Source: Ponticoccus alexandrii (GTDB taxonomy: Bacteria; Pseudomonadota; Alphaproteobacteria; Rhodobacterales; Rhodobacteraceae). Taken from it: DNA of 64,000 bases. Shown piece after piece: positions 53,575-62,550 of the stretch. The position numbers were made by a program, and so were the translations under genes. Each line of letters begins with the position of its first letter. The first letter of the stretch is position 1. Location of the stretch: contig NZ_CP047166.1 of NCBI RefSeq assembly GCF_016806125.1, forward strand, positions 3,286,001-3,350,000, in the 5' to 3' direction. A model generated the notes under the pieces. That model was not told the origin of the DNA. It saw only the letters and a list, made by a program, of their open reading frames with translations, and did no database searches.

Positions 53575-53654
53575 GTGGTCGAGCAAGGTATTATCGTCGG
53601 GAGCCCCGGCTCGCGGTCCCTCCGGGCAACGCCTGCGGCCTTGCGCCCGGCACT

Positions 53655-54008
53655 TCAACTGCCGCGATTGTCCAGATAGTGCCGCACCGCGTCGCCCACG
53701 TGGCGGAACCGGTCGCCGCCAAGATGTTTCCCGCCGTACCAGCGGGTAACGACGACGATCTCGTTGAGGATCTCTTCGCGCTCCAGCATCCGCAGGATGA
53801 CCTGCGCCGCGCCGCTTTCGCCGTCGTCGTTGCGCAGCGGGCCTTCCTCGGTCAGACAGGCCCATGTGTTGTGCGTGGCCTTGGCGAACTTCTTGCGCCG
53901 CTTCAGTTCCTTGAGAAAGGCCGCCGCCTCTTCGGCGTTGCGGCAGGCCCCGCCGGATACCGCGTATCGGGACCCGCGGTCGCGGATGATGCTGTCAAAA
54001 ACCTGCAT
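53655..54008 (-). CDS. YigZ/IMPACT-family protein
   Basis: A 117-residue protein of the YigZ (UPF0029/IMPACT) family: IIRDRGSRYAVSGGACRN, THNTWACLTEEG, then DDGESGAAQVILRMLERE and VVVTRWYGGKHLGGDRFRHV. In eukaryotes the IMPACT relatives regulate translation; bacterial function is unclear. It lacks the usual C-terminal domain of E. coli YigZ. The start at ATG 54008 gives the family-typical short form; a longer frame reaches 54140 but overlaps the divergent gene. Confidence 0.9.
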   Translation of the reverse strand: MQVFDSIIRDRGSRYAVSGGACRNAEEAAAFLKELKRRKKFAKATHNTWACLTEEGPLRNDDGESGAAQVILRMLEREEILNEIVVVTRWYGGKHLGGDRFRHVGDAVRHYLDNRGS

Positions 54009-54099
54009 GAGAGCGGGGTAGTCCGCCTGTGACGCCAGCGCAAGACGGCGGCGGAAACCGCCGCCCCGCTGGCGCGTTACTCGGCTGAAAGGAAATGCC

Positions 54100-54516
54100 A
54101 TGACAACCACATTCGAAGTCCAGACCTTCACCGAATTCATGAAAGCGCGCGAGGACGCGGCCCGCGCCTATGTCACCGGGCGCCCGGATCTCGTGCTGGA
54201 TCTCTCCGCCACCTCGGGCCCGGCCAGCTTCTTCGACCCTTCGGGCCGGGTCGTGACCGGCGCCGATGCGGTGAACAAGGCCAATCGCGACGGCGCCCGC
54301 AGCTTCGGCCCCGGCGGCAAGACCTTCTTCGAGGTTCTCGATCAGGGCGAGGCCGACGGTATGGCCTACTGGTCCGGCTATCAGGTGGCCGAGGTCATGC
54401 TGGACGGTGCGACAGAGCCGCAGGCGATGCGCCTTCGGATCACCGAGATCTTCCGCGCGGGAGAGGACGGCTGGAAGATGATCCACCGCCATGCCAGCCC
54501 GGCGGCGGAGGGCTAG
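54100..54516 (+). CDS. NTF2-like (DUF4440/SnoaL-type) small protein
   Basis: A 138-residue soluble protein with the NTF2-like alpha-beta cone pattern: N-terminal helix FTEFMKAREDAARAYVTGRP, then ATSGPASFFDPSGRVVTGADAV and RITEIFRAGEDGWKMIHRH, as in DUF4440/SnoaL-type proteins. Function unknown. Clear AAAGGAAAT upstream of ATG 54100. Divergent from the YigZ gene, with 91 bases between. Confidence 0.85.
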   Translation: MTTTFEVQTFTEFMKAREDAARAYVTGRPDLVLDLSATSGPASFFDPSGRVVTGADAVNKANRDGARSFGPGGKTFFEVLDQGEADGMAYWSGYQVAEVMLDGATEPQAMRLRITEIFRAGEDGWKMIHRHASPAAEG

Positions 54517-54944
54517 ACGGCGCAGCCACCCCGGGGACGGCTGCTGTCCGCCGCCAAAGCGAGGACCCGCACTATTGCCGCGCCCTCCTGCCGGAGGAAG
54601 GCGGCCCGTTCACCGCTGGTGGCTGGCGCGAAAGCGACGCGCGGCAGCTCTGCGCCCCCATTGTCCGGCGCGCTTCCTCCGCCCGTCGAGCGCCCCGAAA
54701 GGACCCTCTTCGCGCCCTGCCCGTCGCGCTCCCTTACAAGAACAAGTCGGGCCCTGGCTGGATTGCCAGGGCCCTTGCCGTGCATCCCGTGAGTGTTCGA
54801 AGGGGTCGCAACCAATATCCCGCCTTCTGACAGGTTCACCTTAGGCCGCAATCGGTAAAGATATCGTCAATCGCGCCCTGGGCTCTAACGCTGCGTCACG
54901 AATCGCCGCGCAGCGCGACCCGTCACCGCCACAGTGGCTATTCG
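54517..54944. other. Gene-free region downstream of the NTF2-like gene
   Basis: About 430 bases with no convincing gene; one open frame on the minus strand (54513-54851, 112 codons) has no family resemblance. It contains a strong hairpin GGGCCCTGG / CCAGGGCCC at 54754-54779 without a T run, and an AT-richer stretch at 54840-54880. No tRNA or riboswitch was recognised. Confidence 0.3.
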
Positions 54945-54951
54945 ACGAAAA

Positions 54952-54979
54952 AACGCCCCGCAGTCTCCTGCGGGGCGTT
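54952..54979 (-). terminator. Intrinsic terminator after pnp
   Basis: On the minus strand AACGCCCCGCAG pairs with CTGCGGGGCGTT, followed by TTTTCGTCG, 30 bases beyond the pnp stop. Confidence 0.9.
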
Positions 54980-55009
54980 CTGATCGTTCGAAGGCGTGGC
55001 GCCCGCCGA

Positions 55010-57151
55010 TTACTCGGCGGTCTCTTCCTTCGCCTCTTTTTCCAGTTCCTTGCCGGTCTCCTGATCGACCATCTTCATCGCAAGGCGCACCTTGCCACGG
55101 TCGTCGAAGCCAAGAAGCTTCACGTAGACTTCCTGACCTTCCTTCAGCACATCCGAAGGATGGTTCAGGCGGCGGTTCTCGATCTGGGAAACGTGCACAA
55201 GGCCGTCGCGCTTTCCGAAGAAGTTCACGAAGGCCCCGAAGTCGACGATCTTCACGACCTTGCCCTTGTAGACTTGGCCCTCTTCCGGCTCTGCCACGAT
55301 CGAATAGATCATGTCGTAGGCCTTCTTGATGGACTCACCGTCCGGCGAGGCGATCTTGATGATGCCGTCGTCGTTGATGTCGACCTTGGCACCCGAAACC
55401 TCGACGATCTCGCGGATCACCTTGCCGCCCGAGCCGATCACTTCGCGGATCTTGTCGGTCGGCACCTGCATGGTCTCGATGCGCGGCGCGTGCTGGCTGA
55501 ACTCACCGGCGGACGACAGGGCCTTGTCCATCTCGCCAAGGATGTGCATCCGGCCTTCCTTGGCCTGCGCCAGGGCGGTCTTCATGATCTCGGGGGTGAT
55601 GCCCGCGACCTTGATGTCCATCTGCAGCGAGGTGATGCCCTCTGCCGTGCCCGCAACCTTGAAGTCCATGTCGCCGAGGTGATCCTCGTCGCCGAGGATG
55701 TCGGTCAGGACCGCGTAGTCACCGTCGTCTTCCAGCACGAGACCCATGGCCACACCAGCCACGGCCGCCTTCAGCGGAACGCCCGCGTCCATCATCGACA
55801 GCGAGCCGCCGCAGACGGATGCCATCGACGAAGAGCCGTTGGATTCGGTGATCTCGGATACGATGCGGATCGTGTAGGGGAAGTCGGTCGAGGCCGGCAG
55901 AACCGCCTGAAGGGCGCGCCATGCCAGCTTGCCGTGGCCGATCTCGCGGCGACCCGGGGACCCCACGCGACCCACTTCGCCGACCGAATAGGGCGGGAAG
56001 TTGTAATGCAGCATGAAGTTGGATTTGAAGTTGCCGTGCAGCGCGTCGATGAACTGTTCGTCGTCGCCGGTGCCCAGCGTGGTCACGACCAGACCCTGGG
56101 TTTCACCACGGGTGAACAGCGCCGAGCCGTGCGTGCGCGGCAGCAGGCCGGTTTCGCAGACGATCGGGCGGACCTGATCCAGCGCGCGACCGTCGATGCG
56201 GCGCTTGTTCTTCACCACGTCAGAGCGCAGCACCACCGATTCCAGCTTCTTCAGCGCCGAGCCGAGGTTCGCATCCTCAAGCTGCTCTTCCGAGAGCGCG
56301 GCCTTGATCTCTTCCTTGGCGGCAGAGACGGCGGCGACACGCTCTTGCTTGTCGGTGATCGCGTAGGCGGCCTTCATCTTGGCTTCGCCCGCGGCCTTCA
56401 CGGCGTCGTAGAGCGCCGAGTAATCCGGGGGGGTGAAGTCGAAGGGCTCTTTCGCGGCTTCTTCGGCCAGTTCGATGATCGTGTCGATCACCGGCTGGAT
56501 CTGCTCGTGCGCGAACATCACCGCGCCCAGCATCTCCTCCTCGGTCAGCTCGTAGGCTTCCGATTCCACCATCATGACGGCGTCCTTCGTGCCGGCCACG
56601 ACGAGGTCGAGACGCTGCTCAGGGTTGTTGCGCAGCCCCTGCATGTCGTCGACGGTCGGGTTCAGCACGTATTCGCCATCCTCGAAGCCGACGCGCGCAC
56701 CGGCGATCGGGCCCATGAAGGGCGCGCCGGAAATGGTCAGCGCCGCCGAGGCCGCGATCATCGCGACGATGTCGGGATCGTTGACGAGGTCATGCGACAG
56801 AACGGTGCACATCACCAGCACTTCGTTCTTGAAGCCGGGGACGAAGAGCGGGCGGATCGGACGGTCGATCAGGCGCGCGGTCAGCGTTTCCTTCTCGGTC
56901 GGACGGGCCTCGCGCTTGAAGAAGCCACCGGGCACCTTGCCCGCGGCATAGTATTTTTCCTGGTAGTGGACGGTCAGCGGAAAGAAGTCCTGGCCTTCTT
57001 TCTGCTGTTTCGCGAAAGTCACGTTGGCCATGACGGAGGTCTCGCCCAGCGTGGCGATGACGGTGCCGTCGGCCTGACGGGCGATCTTGCCCGTTTCCAG
57101 CGTCAGCGTCTCTTCGCCCCACTGGAGTGTCTTTTTCACTTCTTTGAACAT
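55010..57151 (-). CDS. pnp: Polyribonucleotide nucleotidyltransferase
   Basis: 3'-5' phosphorolytic exoribonuclease of the RNA degradosome. At 713 residues it is a normal length: two RNase PH domains (about 1-220 and 310-545), a linker helical domain, the KH domain with [15 protein letters not shown] at about 565, and the S1 domain with [15 protein letters not shown] at about 630. Start ATG 57151 ([15 protein letters not shown]) with AGAGGA upstream. rpsO, usual next-door neighbour, is not here; a nitroreductase gene lies divergently. Confidence 0.98.
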   Translation of the reverse strand: MFKEVKKTLQWGEETLTLETGKIARQADGTVIATLGETSVMANVTFAKQQKEGQDFFPLTVHYQEKYYAAGKVPGGFFKREARPTEKETLTARLIDRPIRPLFVPGFKNEVLVMCTVLSHDLVNDPDIVAMIAASAALTISGAPFMGPIAGARVGFEDGEYVLNPTVDDMQGLRNNPEQRLDLVVAGTKDAVMMVESEAYELTEEEMLGAVMFAHEQIQPVIDTIIELAEEAAKEPFDFTPPDYSALYDAVKAAGEAKMKAAYAITDKQERVAAVSAAKEEIKAALSEEQLEDANLGSALKKLESVVLRSDVVKNKRRIDGRALDQVRPIVCETGLLPRTHGSALFTRGETQGLVVTTLGTGDDEQFIDALHGNFKSNFMLHYNFPPYSVGEVGRVGSPGRREIGHGKLAWRALQAVLPASTDFPYTIRIVSEITESNGSSSMASVCGGSLSMMDAGVPLKAAVAGVAMGLVLEDDGDYAVLTDILGDEDHLGDMDFKVAGTAEGITSLQMDIKVAGITPEIMKTALAQAKEGRMHILGEMDKALSSAGEFSQHAPRIETMQVPTDKIREVIGSGGKVIREIVEVSGAKVDINDDGIIKIASPDGESIKKAYDMIYSIVAEPEEGQVYKGKVVKIVDFGAFVNFFGKRDGLVHVSQIENRRLNHPSDVLKEGQEVYVKLLGFDDRGKVRLAMKMVDQETGKELEKEAKEETAE

Positions 57152-57380
57152 CAGATATCCTCTTGGAGGCACTCCCGACCCCTGCCGGGTCCTCCGTTTC
57201 GATGACGGCCCCATTGCCGCCGACCCCTTTCATCATGTCATGCGCCGGGGCCATGGCGTCACGTCTCAGATGGGGGCGCCATACACATATTTCGAGCACT
57301 TGGGAAGACTTGTCGCGGGGCGGCGCTTGACAGGCGGGGCGCGCGACGGGGACAAATCCCTGCCGAAAAGGGAGAGAGCC

Positions 57381-58073
57381 ATGGTGGACCGGTCCAAGCT
57401 GACCTACGAGGCGGTGCCGCTGGAACCGCGCGGCGACTGGCCCGACAGCCGCGTGCTGACCGGGGCCGAGGGCTTTCGCGACCGCATGGCCGGGCGGCGC
57501 ACGGTGCGCAATTTCGACACCCGCCCCGTGCCGCGTGGGGCGATAGAGGCCTGCATCCGGGCCGCGGGAAATGCGCCCTCGGGCGCCAACCACCAGCCAT
57601 GGCACTTCGTCGCGGTCAGCGATCCCGCGCAGAAGGCGCGGATCCGGGCGGGCGCCGAAGAGGAAGAGGCCCGCTTCTACGACGGCGCGGCGGGCGACGC
57701 CTGGCTTTCGGCGCTGGAGCCCATCGGCACCGGCCCGGTGAAGCCGCACCTCGAAGAGGCGCCATGGCTGATCGTGATCTTCGCCCAGCGCTACGGGCAG
57801 TTCGCGGACGGCACGCGGTACAAACACTACTACGTGCCCGAGAGCGTGGGCATCGCCACCGGCTTCCTGATCGCCGCCCTGCACGAGGCGGGGCTGTCGA
57901 GCCTGACCCACACGCCGAACCCCATGCGCTTCCTCAACGACATGCTCGGGCGGCCCGAGGCGGAAAAGCCGGTAATGATCCTCGCCACTGGCCACGCGGC
58001 GCAGGACGCGACGGTGCCCCGCGCCGCCACGCTGAAGAAACCGCTGGACGAAATCCTGACCGTCCGGGACTGA
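57381..58073 (+). CDS. Nitroreductase-family protein
   Basis: FMN-dependent nitroreductase family. The 230-residue protein has the FMN-site segment RRTVRNFDTRPVPRGAIEAC at about 39-58, then APSGANHQPWHFVAV (typical SGxNxQPW), and a C-terminal GVPESVGIATGFLIAALHEAGL-like region, quoted as SVGIATGFLIAALHEAGL. Substrate unknown. GGGAGAGAG lies 5 bases before ATG 57381. Divergent from pnp. Confidence 0.9.
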   Translation: MVDRSKLTYEAVPLEPRGDWPDSRVLTGAEGFRDRMAGRRTVRNFDTRPVPRGAIEACIRAAGNAPSGANHQPWHFVAVSDPAQKARIRAGAEEEEARFYDGAAGDAWLSALEPIGTGPVKPHLEEAPWLIVIFAQRYGQFADGTRYKHYYVPESVGIATGFLIAALHEAGLSSLTHTPNPMRFLNDMLGRPEAEKPVMILATGHAAQDATVPRAATLKKPLDEILTVRD

Positions 58074-58382
58074 CACCCGGACGGGTTGCGCCGCGCTGCG
58101 CGCGTCGCCCGGGGGCGGCGCCCCTGCGGGGCGCCGCCAAGATACTCTGCCGATGGGCAGGGTGGCGCCCCGCGGGGTCCCAGTGTGACGTCCTGACGGG
58201 CGCTCTGGGGGCTCCGCCACCGGCCTGAGGCCTCCCCCGAGGTATTTCGAGACCGAAGAAGCAAAGGGATGCAACAGCCCCGTCAGGATGGCCCGCGAAA
58301 GCCGGCTGCAAAGCAGATTTCGGGCTGCATCGTGGATGAACCGTGCTAGGGGAGCGGAAAACTCGCGGATTTCGGAACGGAC
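58074..58382. other. Repeat-containing gap between the nitroreductase and antiporter genes
   Basis: 309 bases without a gene. It contains a perfect 11-bp hairpin (GGCGGCGCCCC, 58114-58124, with 58128-58138) that probably ends the nitroreductase message, then a GGGGCG-type palindromic stretch, and family A copy 10 (58231-58261). The last 60 bases before the ATG presumably hold the antiporter promoter, but none is clear. Confidence 0.4.
58231..58261 (-). repeat. Intergenic repeat family A, copy 10
   Basis: On the minus strand CTTCTTCGGTCTCG, then AAATACCTCGGGGGAGG. It lies upstream of the antiporter gene. Confidence 0.7.
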
Positions 58383-59642
58383 ATGAATTTTCTTCAAATT
58401 GCCTCGCTGCTTATCGTGCTGGCTGGTGCCTTCGGTGCGATCAACTATTTCGTCTTCAAGCTGCCCTCGGCCATCGGCATCCTCGTGGTCGCGTTTCTGG
58501 CCTCTGTCTCGGCGCTGATCATAGACGCCTCTGTGCCTTCCCTGACTTTGGCAGAGGACCTGAGGGCCCTGGTGCTAGACATCGACTTTTCCGACGCGCT
58601 GCTGGAAGGCATGCTGGGGCTGCTGCTGTTTGCGGGGGCGTTGCACGTCAAGCTCTCGGACCTCAGGGCGGTCTGGCCGACCGTATTGCTGATGGCGACC
58701 ATTGGCGTGGCCCTGTCCACCGCCGTCATCGGCTTCGGCTTTCACTGGCTGACCGGAGCGCCGGTCCTGATCGCGCTGGTCTTCGGGGCGCTGATCTCTC
58801 CGACCGACCCGGTGGCGGTCATGGGCGTGCTGAAAGAGGCCAACCTGCAGAAGTCGCTGGAAACGCAGATCGCCGGGGAAAGCCTGTTCAACGACGGCGT
58901 GGGCTACGTGGTGTTCCTCGTGCTGGTGGGGCTGGCCTTTCCGGCAGGCCACGGGGCGCATGGCGGCGAGGGCGATCCCGCCATGGCGGCGGCAATGCTC
59001 TTCCTGCAGGAGGCGGCGGGCGGCGCGGCCCTTGGCCTGATCGCAGGCTGGCTGGTGTTCCGCGTCATGCGTCGCATCGACGATTACGCGCTGGAGGTGC
59101 TCTTGACACTGGGGCTGGCCTTCGGCGGCTACGAACTGGCGATCTGGCTGCATGTCTCGGCCCCCATCGCCGCCGTCTGCGCGGGGCTTCTGATCGGCGA
59201 CATCGGCGCGAAGCACGGGATGTCCGAGGAGACCCGCGAATATGTCGACAAGTTCTGGGTGCTGGTGGACGAGATCCTGAACGCGGTGCTCTTCATGCTG
59301 ATCGGGGTGGAGATCTTCGCCGTCCAGCTGGAGTGGGATTACCTGCAGACCGGCGTGATCTGCATCGCCATCGCCCTCTTGGGGCGGCTTGCGGCGGTGG
59401 CCGTGCCGCTGGCGATGCTGAAACCTTTCCAGACCTTCGCGCAGGGTGTCTTGCCGATCATGACATGGGGCGGGCTGAAGGGCGGCATCTCGGTCGCGCT
59501 GGCGCTGTCGCTGCCAGAGAGCGAGTGGAAGCCGCTGATCCTGACCGTGACCTATGTGATCGTGGTCTTCTCGATCATCGTGCAGGGGCTGACCATCGGG
59601 CGGCTGGCGAACCGCGTCGGGCGCGAGCCGGACCTCGTCTGA
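58383..59642 (+). CDS. Sodium:proton antiporter (CPA1/NhaP-like)
   Basis: Inner-membrane cation:proton antiporter of the CPA1 family. The 419-residue protein has about 12 hydrophobic segments, the membrane-embedded Asp motif GALISPTDPVAVMGVLKE at about 135-150 and ESLFNDGVGYVVF at about 162-174, typical of NhaP/SOS1-type proteins. Start ATG 58383 (MNFLQIASLLIVLAGAFG). A single gene; role in pH or sodium homeostasis inferred from the family. Confidence 0.93.
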   Translation: MNFLQIASLLIVLAGAFGAINYFVFKLPSAIGILVVAFLASVSALIIDASVPSLTLAEDLRALVLDIDFSDALLEGMLGLLLFAGALHVKLSDLRAVWPTVLLMATIGVALSTAVIGFGFHWLTGAPVLIALVFGALISPTDPVAVMGVLKEANLQKSLETQIAGESLFNDGVGYVVFLVLVGLAFPAGHGAHGGEGDPAMAAAMLFLQEAAGGAALGLIAGWLVFRVMRRIDDYALEVLLTLGLAFGGYELAIWLHVSAPIAAVCAGLLIGDIGAKHGMSEETREYVDKFWVLVDEILNAVLFMLIGVEIFAVQLEWDYLQTGVICIAIALLGRLAAVAVPLAMLKPFQTFAQGVLPIMTWGGLKGGISVALALSLPESEWKPLILTVTYVIVVFSIIVQGLTIGRLANRVGREPDLV

Positions 59643-59693
59643 GGCGGGGGCGCCGCGCAACGCCGGTGGCGGTGTGTGAGGCCCGGGCAGGAT

Positions 59694-59723
59694 GCCTCCG
59701 GCGGCGGTATTCTGGCCAAGAAG
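59694..59723 (-). repeat. Intergenic repeat family A, copy 11
   Basis: On the minus strand CTTCTTGGCCAG, then AATACCGCCGCCGGAGGC: a diverged copy 52 bases after the antiporter stop. Confidence 0.6.
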
Positions 59724-59835
59724 AAACGCCAGCGCTTGTTGTCCTGAGCCGGTGGGCCATGCGGCGGCTGGAGGCGGTGGTCGGGGCGCGGCTTTGGATG
59801 GCTTCGGATGCTGGGCCTGACGAGGAGCCGAGGAG

Positions 59836-59905
59836 ACGGCCTTTTCGCGGGACGGGGGCCTGACGAAGGGCGCGTGGGTACGGTCTTTTCGGGGGACGGG
59901 GGCCT
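59836..59905 (+). repeat. Direct repeat, 26-base unit
   Basis: A 26-base unit (starting ACGG, ending GACGGGGGCCT) at 59836-59861 and 59880-59905, two mismatches, period 44. No function seen. Confidence 0.65.
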
Positions 59906-59997
59906 TGATGCTTGACAGTCGGCGCCGCGCGGGCCGATCCTTGGGAAAGGTGGCCCCGCAGAGCCGCCGGACATTCGCTGCACGGGGGACATGGGCG

Positions 59998-60165
59998 ATG
60001 CGCAAGGATTTGACGATGGCGGCTTTGGCCGCGGTCATGGTGGTTGCGGCCTGTGGCGGGCGCTCTCCGGTTTCCATCGCCGAGGCCTGCACCTCTGGCG
60101 CCACCTATCCCAAGTGCCAGAACGAGCGACTCGTGCAGATCGCCCTAGAGGCCGCGCGGCGCTGA
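59998..60165 (+). CDS. Small lipoprotein
   Basis: A 55-residue predicted lipoprotein: MRKDLTMAALAAVMVVAAC with lipobox VAAC, then GGRSPVSIAEACTSGATY and a short C-terminal helix. Two further Cys could form a disulfide. No family recognised. Upstream GGGGGAC is 12 bases from ATG 59998. Confidence is moderate because of the small size. Confidence 0.5.
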   Translation: MRKDLTMAALAAVMVVAACGGRSPVSIAEACTSGATYPKCQNERLVQIALEAARR

Positions 60166-60524
60166 CGCGCGCCCGACGCAGACCCTCGCGGCCTCTGACC
60201 GGCGCTTGGGTCGTCCTCTTCACGGTCGATCAGACACGGTGGACCTGCGGCCTCATGACTTGCCCGGCTTGGCCCCCAGCTCTGTCGCGACCTGACCGGC
60301 GTTGCCGCCCTGCGCCATCGCGGCTCTCCCCGGCAGGGTGGCCCTGATCCCTCGGGGCCTGCCAAGCGGGACAACCCTGTCGCGTAAAGCGCAGCTGAGT
60401 CCATGCGCCGAGGCGCCAAGGCGCTGTCATCGAAGTTTCGCCTGACTGTCGCAAAACCGACCCGCGAACGTTACGCGCGTGACCGATCCCTCGCGGCATC
60501 TCAGCCAGCAAGGAGGGTCCTCCC
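60166..60524. other. Gap upstream of phoD
   Basis: 359 bases without a convincing gene. The right end holds the Pho-box-like repeats (60424-60452). The left part has no hairpin terminator recognised for the small lipoprotein. Confidence 0.4.
60424..60452 (+). promoter_or_regulatory. Pho-box-like direct repeats upstream of phoD
   Basis: CTGTCAT (60424-60430), a degenerate GTTTCGC (60435-60441) and CTGTCGC (60446-60452), all 11 bases apart, as in PhoB sites built from CTGTCAT repeats. They lie about 72-101 bases before the phoD start. A further CTGTCGC at 60377-60383 is out of phase. Confidence 0.5.
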
Positions 60525-62060
60525 GTGCCCAGAATCCGTTTTACCCGTCGCCAGTCGCTGCTTGGCGGCGCCGCCCTTGGCGTCACGCTCGCCGCGCCGT
60601 CGCTGTCGCGCGCGCAGTCGCGCCCGCTGATCACCCATGGCGTCATGTCGGGCGACGTGGCCCATGACGGCGCCGTCATCTGGGCCCGCGCCGACCGCGA
60701 GGCCAAGATGCTGGTGGAATGGTCCACGACCGAATCCATGACCGACGCGCGCGCCGTCCCGGCGCTGGCGGTCGGCACGCCCACCGATTTCAGCGGCAAG
60801 CTGGCGCTGGAGGGGCTGCCTTCGGACCAGAACATCTTTTACCGCGTCACCATGACCGATCTGGCCGATGGCACCGCCTCCGAGCCGATGCAGGGCCAGT
60901 TCCGCACCGCGCCCATGGGCAGCCGCGACATCAGCTTCGTCTGGTCGGGCGACACCGCCGGTCAGGGCTGGGGCATCGACGAGGATCGCGGCGGCATGAC
61001 CACCTATGGCACCATGCTGCGCCATGCGCCGGACTTCTTCCTGCACTCGGGCGACACGGTCTATGCCGACGGCCCGCTGAAGGAAGAGGTCGAACTGGCG
61101 GACGGCACGCTGTGGAAGAACGTCATGACCGACGCCAAGCGCAAGGTCGCCGAGACGCTGGACGAGTTCCGTGGCCAGCACCTGTACAACTACATGGACC
61201 GCAACGTGCGGGCCTTCAACGCCGCGGTGCCGATGATCGCCCAGTGGGACGACCACGAGGTCACCAACAACTGGTACCCGAACGAGATGCTGGACGCCGA
61301 CGACCGCTACACGGTCAAGTCGATGCAAACGCTCTCGGCCCGCGCGTCGCGCGCCTTCCACGAGATGATGCCGACGCGCCAGTCGCTGGCAGAGCCGATG
61401 CGGGTCTATCGCAAGGTGTCCTACGGGCCGCTTCTGGACATCTTCGTCATCGACATGCGCACCTACCGGGGCGACAACACCGCCAACACCGAGGCCGAGG
61501 GCACGCCCTTCATCGGCCCCGAGCAGCTGGCATGGCTGAAGCGCGAGATGGTGAACTCCACCGCGACGTGGAAGGTGATCGCCGCGGACATGCCGATCGG
61601 CATGATGGTCCGCGACGGCGCCGAGGCCATGGAGAACGGCGCCAACGGCGACGGCCCGGTGCTGGGCCGCGAAAAGGACATCGCCGCCGTGCTGTCCTTC
61701 ATCAAGTCCGCGGGCATCCTCAACACCGTCTGGCTGACGGCGGACGTGCATTACACCGCCGCGCATCACTATTCGCCCGAGCGCGCCCAGTTTCAGGAGT
61801 TCGAGCCCTTCTGGGAATTCGTCTCTGGCCCGCTGCACGCCGGGACCTTCGGTCCCTCGGACTACGACAACACCTTCGGCCCCGAGGTGCGCTATGCCAA
61901 GCACCCCGAAGAGGGTCAGGCCAACCTGCCGCCGTCCGACGGGTTGCAGTTCTTCGGCAAGGTGGACATCGCCGCCGACACCGGCGTGATGACCGTGCGC
62001 CTGATGGACAGCGCCGACAGCGAGCTGTGGTCGGTGGAGCTGGAGCCCAAGCGGGCGTAA
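60525..62060 (+). CDS. phoD: PhoD-family alkaline phosphatase/phosphodiesterase
   Basis: Exported phosphatase of the PhoD family (Ca/Fe-dependent phosphoesterase releasing phosphate from organic phosphates). The 511-residue protein starts with a Tat signal (MPRIRFTRRQSLLGGAALG, twin Arg in TRRQSL) and has the metal-site motifs WSGDTAGQ at about 146, LHSGDTVYADGP at about 175, QWDDHEVTNNW at about 242, and ADVHYTAAHHY at about 405. Start is GTG 60525, preceded by AGGAGGG. Pho-box-like repeats lie upstream. The open frame has normal composition and a hairpin follows. Confidence 0.94.
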   Translation: MPRIRFTRRQSLLGGAALGVTLAAPSLSRAQSRPLITHGVMSGDVAHDGAVIWARADREAKMLVEWSTTESMTDARAVPALAVGTPTDFSGKLALEGLPSDQNIFYRVTMTDLADGTASEPMQGQFRTAPMGSRDISFVWSGDTAGQGWGIDEDRGGMTTYGTMLRHAPDFFLHSGDTVYADGPLKEEVELADGTLWKNVMTDAKRKVAETLDEFRGQHLYNYMDRNVRAFNAAVPMIAQWDDHEVTNNWYPNEMLDADDRYTVKSMQTLSARASRAFHEMMPTRQSLAEPMRVYRKVSYGPLLDIFVIDMRTYRGDNTANTEAEGTPFIGPEQLAWLKREMVNSTATWKVIAADMPIGMMVRDGAEAMENGANGDGPVLGREKDIAAVLSFIKSAGILNTVWLTADVHYTAAHHYSPERAQFQEFEPFWEFVSGPLHAGTFGPSDYDNTFGPEVRYAKHPEEGQANLPPSDGLQFFGKVDIAADTGVMTVRLMDSADSELWSVELEPKRA

Positions 62061-62436
62061 GGCCGGACACGACCGGATCGCGGGTCAGGCGGCCCGCGAT
62101 CCATCCTTGCGGCGGCATGACCAAGCGAAGCCGCGCCGGGCCGTGGTCGGGCGATCCATGGCTTCGGGATGGCGCATTGTCTTGGCCAAGTCTTTGTGAG
62201 CTCGGACAGGGCGCGCCCGTATCGACCCAAAGCCGGACCCCGGGACGGCCCGGCGATGTGCGGCGGCTGCGCCTTGATTCCACGCCGGCGCGACTCCGAC
62301 CCGGAAAGCGATGCGCGCGGCATGCTTGGACGCATGAAATCCCGGCCTCAGACAGCACCGACACCATCCCAAGTCAGCCCATCACAGCGCCACCTGCCCC
62401 GCCGCCCCGTCCCAAATCCCGGCAAATGTCGCTTTT
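62061..62436. other. Gap after phoD
   Basis: About 490 gene-free bases in total up to the next ATG (62551). The hairpin 62075-62102 ends the phoD message, the AGCS promoter lies at 62437-62465, and the part between has no convincing gene or repeat; open frames there lack family similarity. Confidence 0.35.
62075..62102 (+). terminator. Hairpin downstream of phoD
   Basis: GGATCGCGGG (62075-62084) pairs with CCCGCGATCC (62093-62102), perfect 10 bp, but without a T run; a probable 3'-end structure 15 bases after the stop. Confidence 0.5.
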
Positions 62437-62465
62437 TTGGGCAATCCCGCCCCGGTTGTTATAGA
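62437..62465 (+). promoter_or_regulatory. Sigma-70-like promoter of the AGCS gene
   Basis: TTGGGC (62437-62442), 17-base spacer, TATAGA (62460-62465), about 86 bases before the start codon. The AT-rich GATTAATT stretch follows at 62470-62478. Confidence 0.6.
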
Positions 62466-62550
62466 CAATTGATTAATTTACGGACCACCTTTCAGGGATG
62501 CACCCCGACAGACGGGCGCACTCCAAGAACGAGAAAAACAGAGAGGGCAC

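Larger units (their letters stand above)
59643..59997. other. Gap after the antiporter gene with repeats
   Basis: 355 bases with no gene: family A copy 11 (59694-59723), then a direct repeat pair (59836-59905). No strong terminator is visible; GC-rich low-complexity DNA in the middle. Confidence 0.4.

Noticed and set aside
54513-54851. Minus-strand 112-codon ORF downstream of pnp
   Set aside because: No recognisable family, atypical codon use and a DNA hairpin inside it; treated as non-coding.
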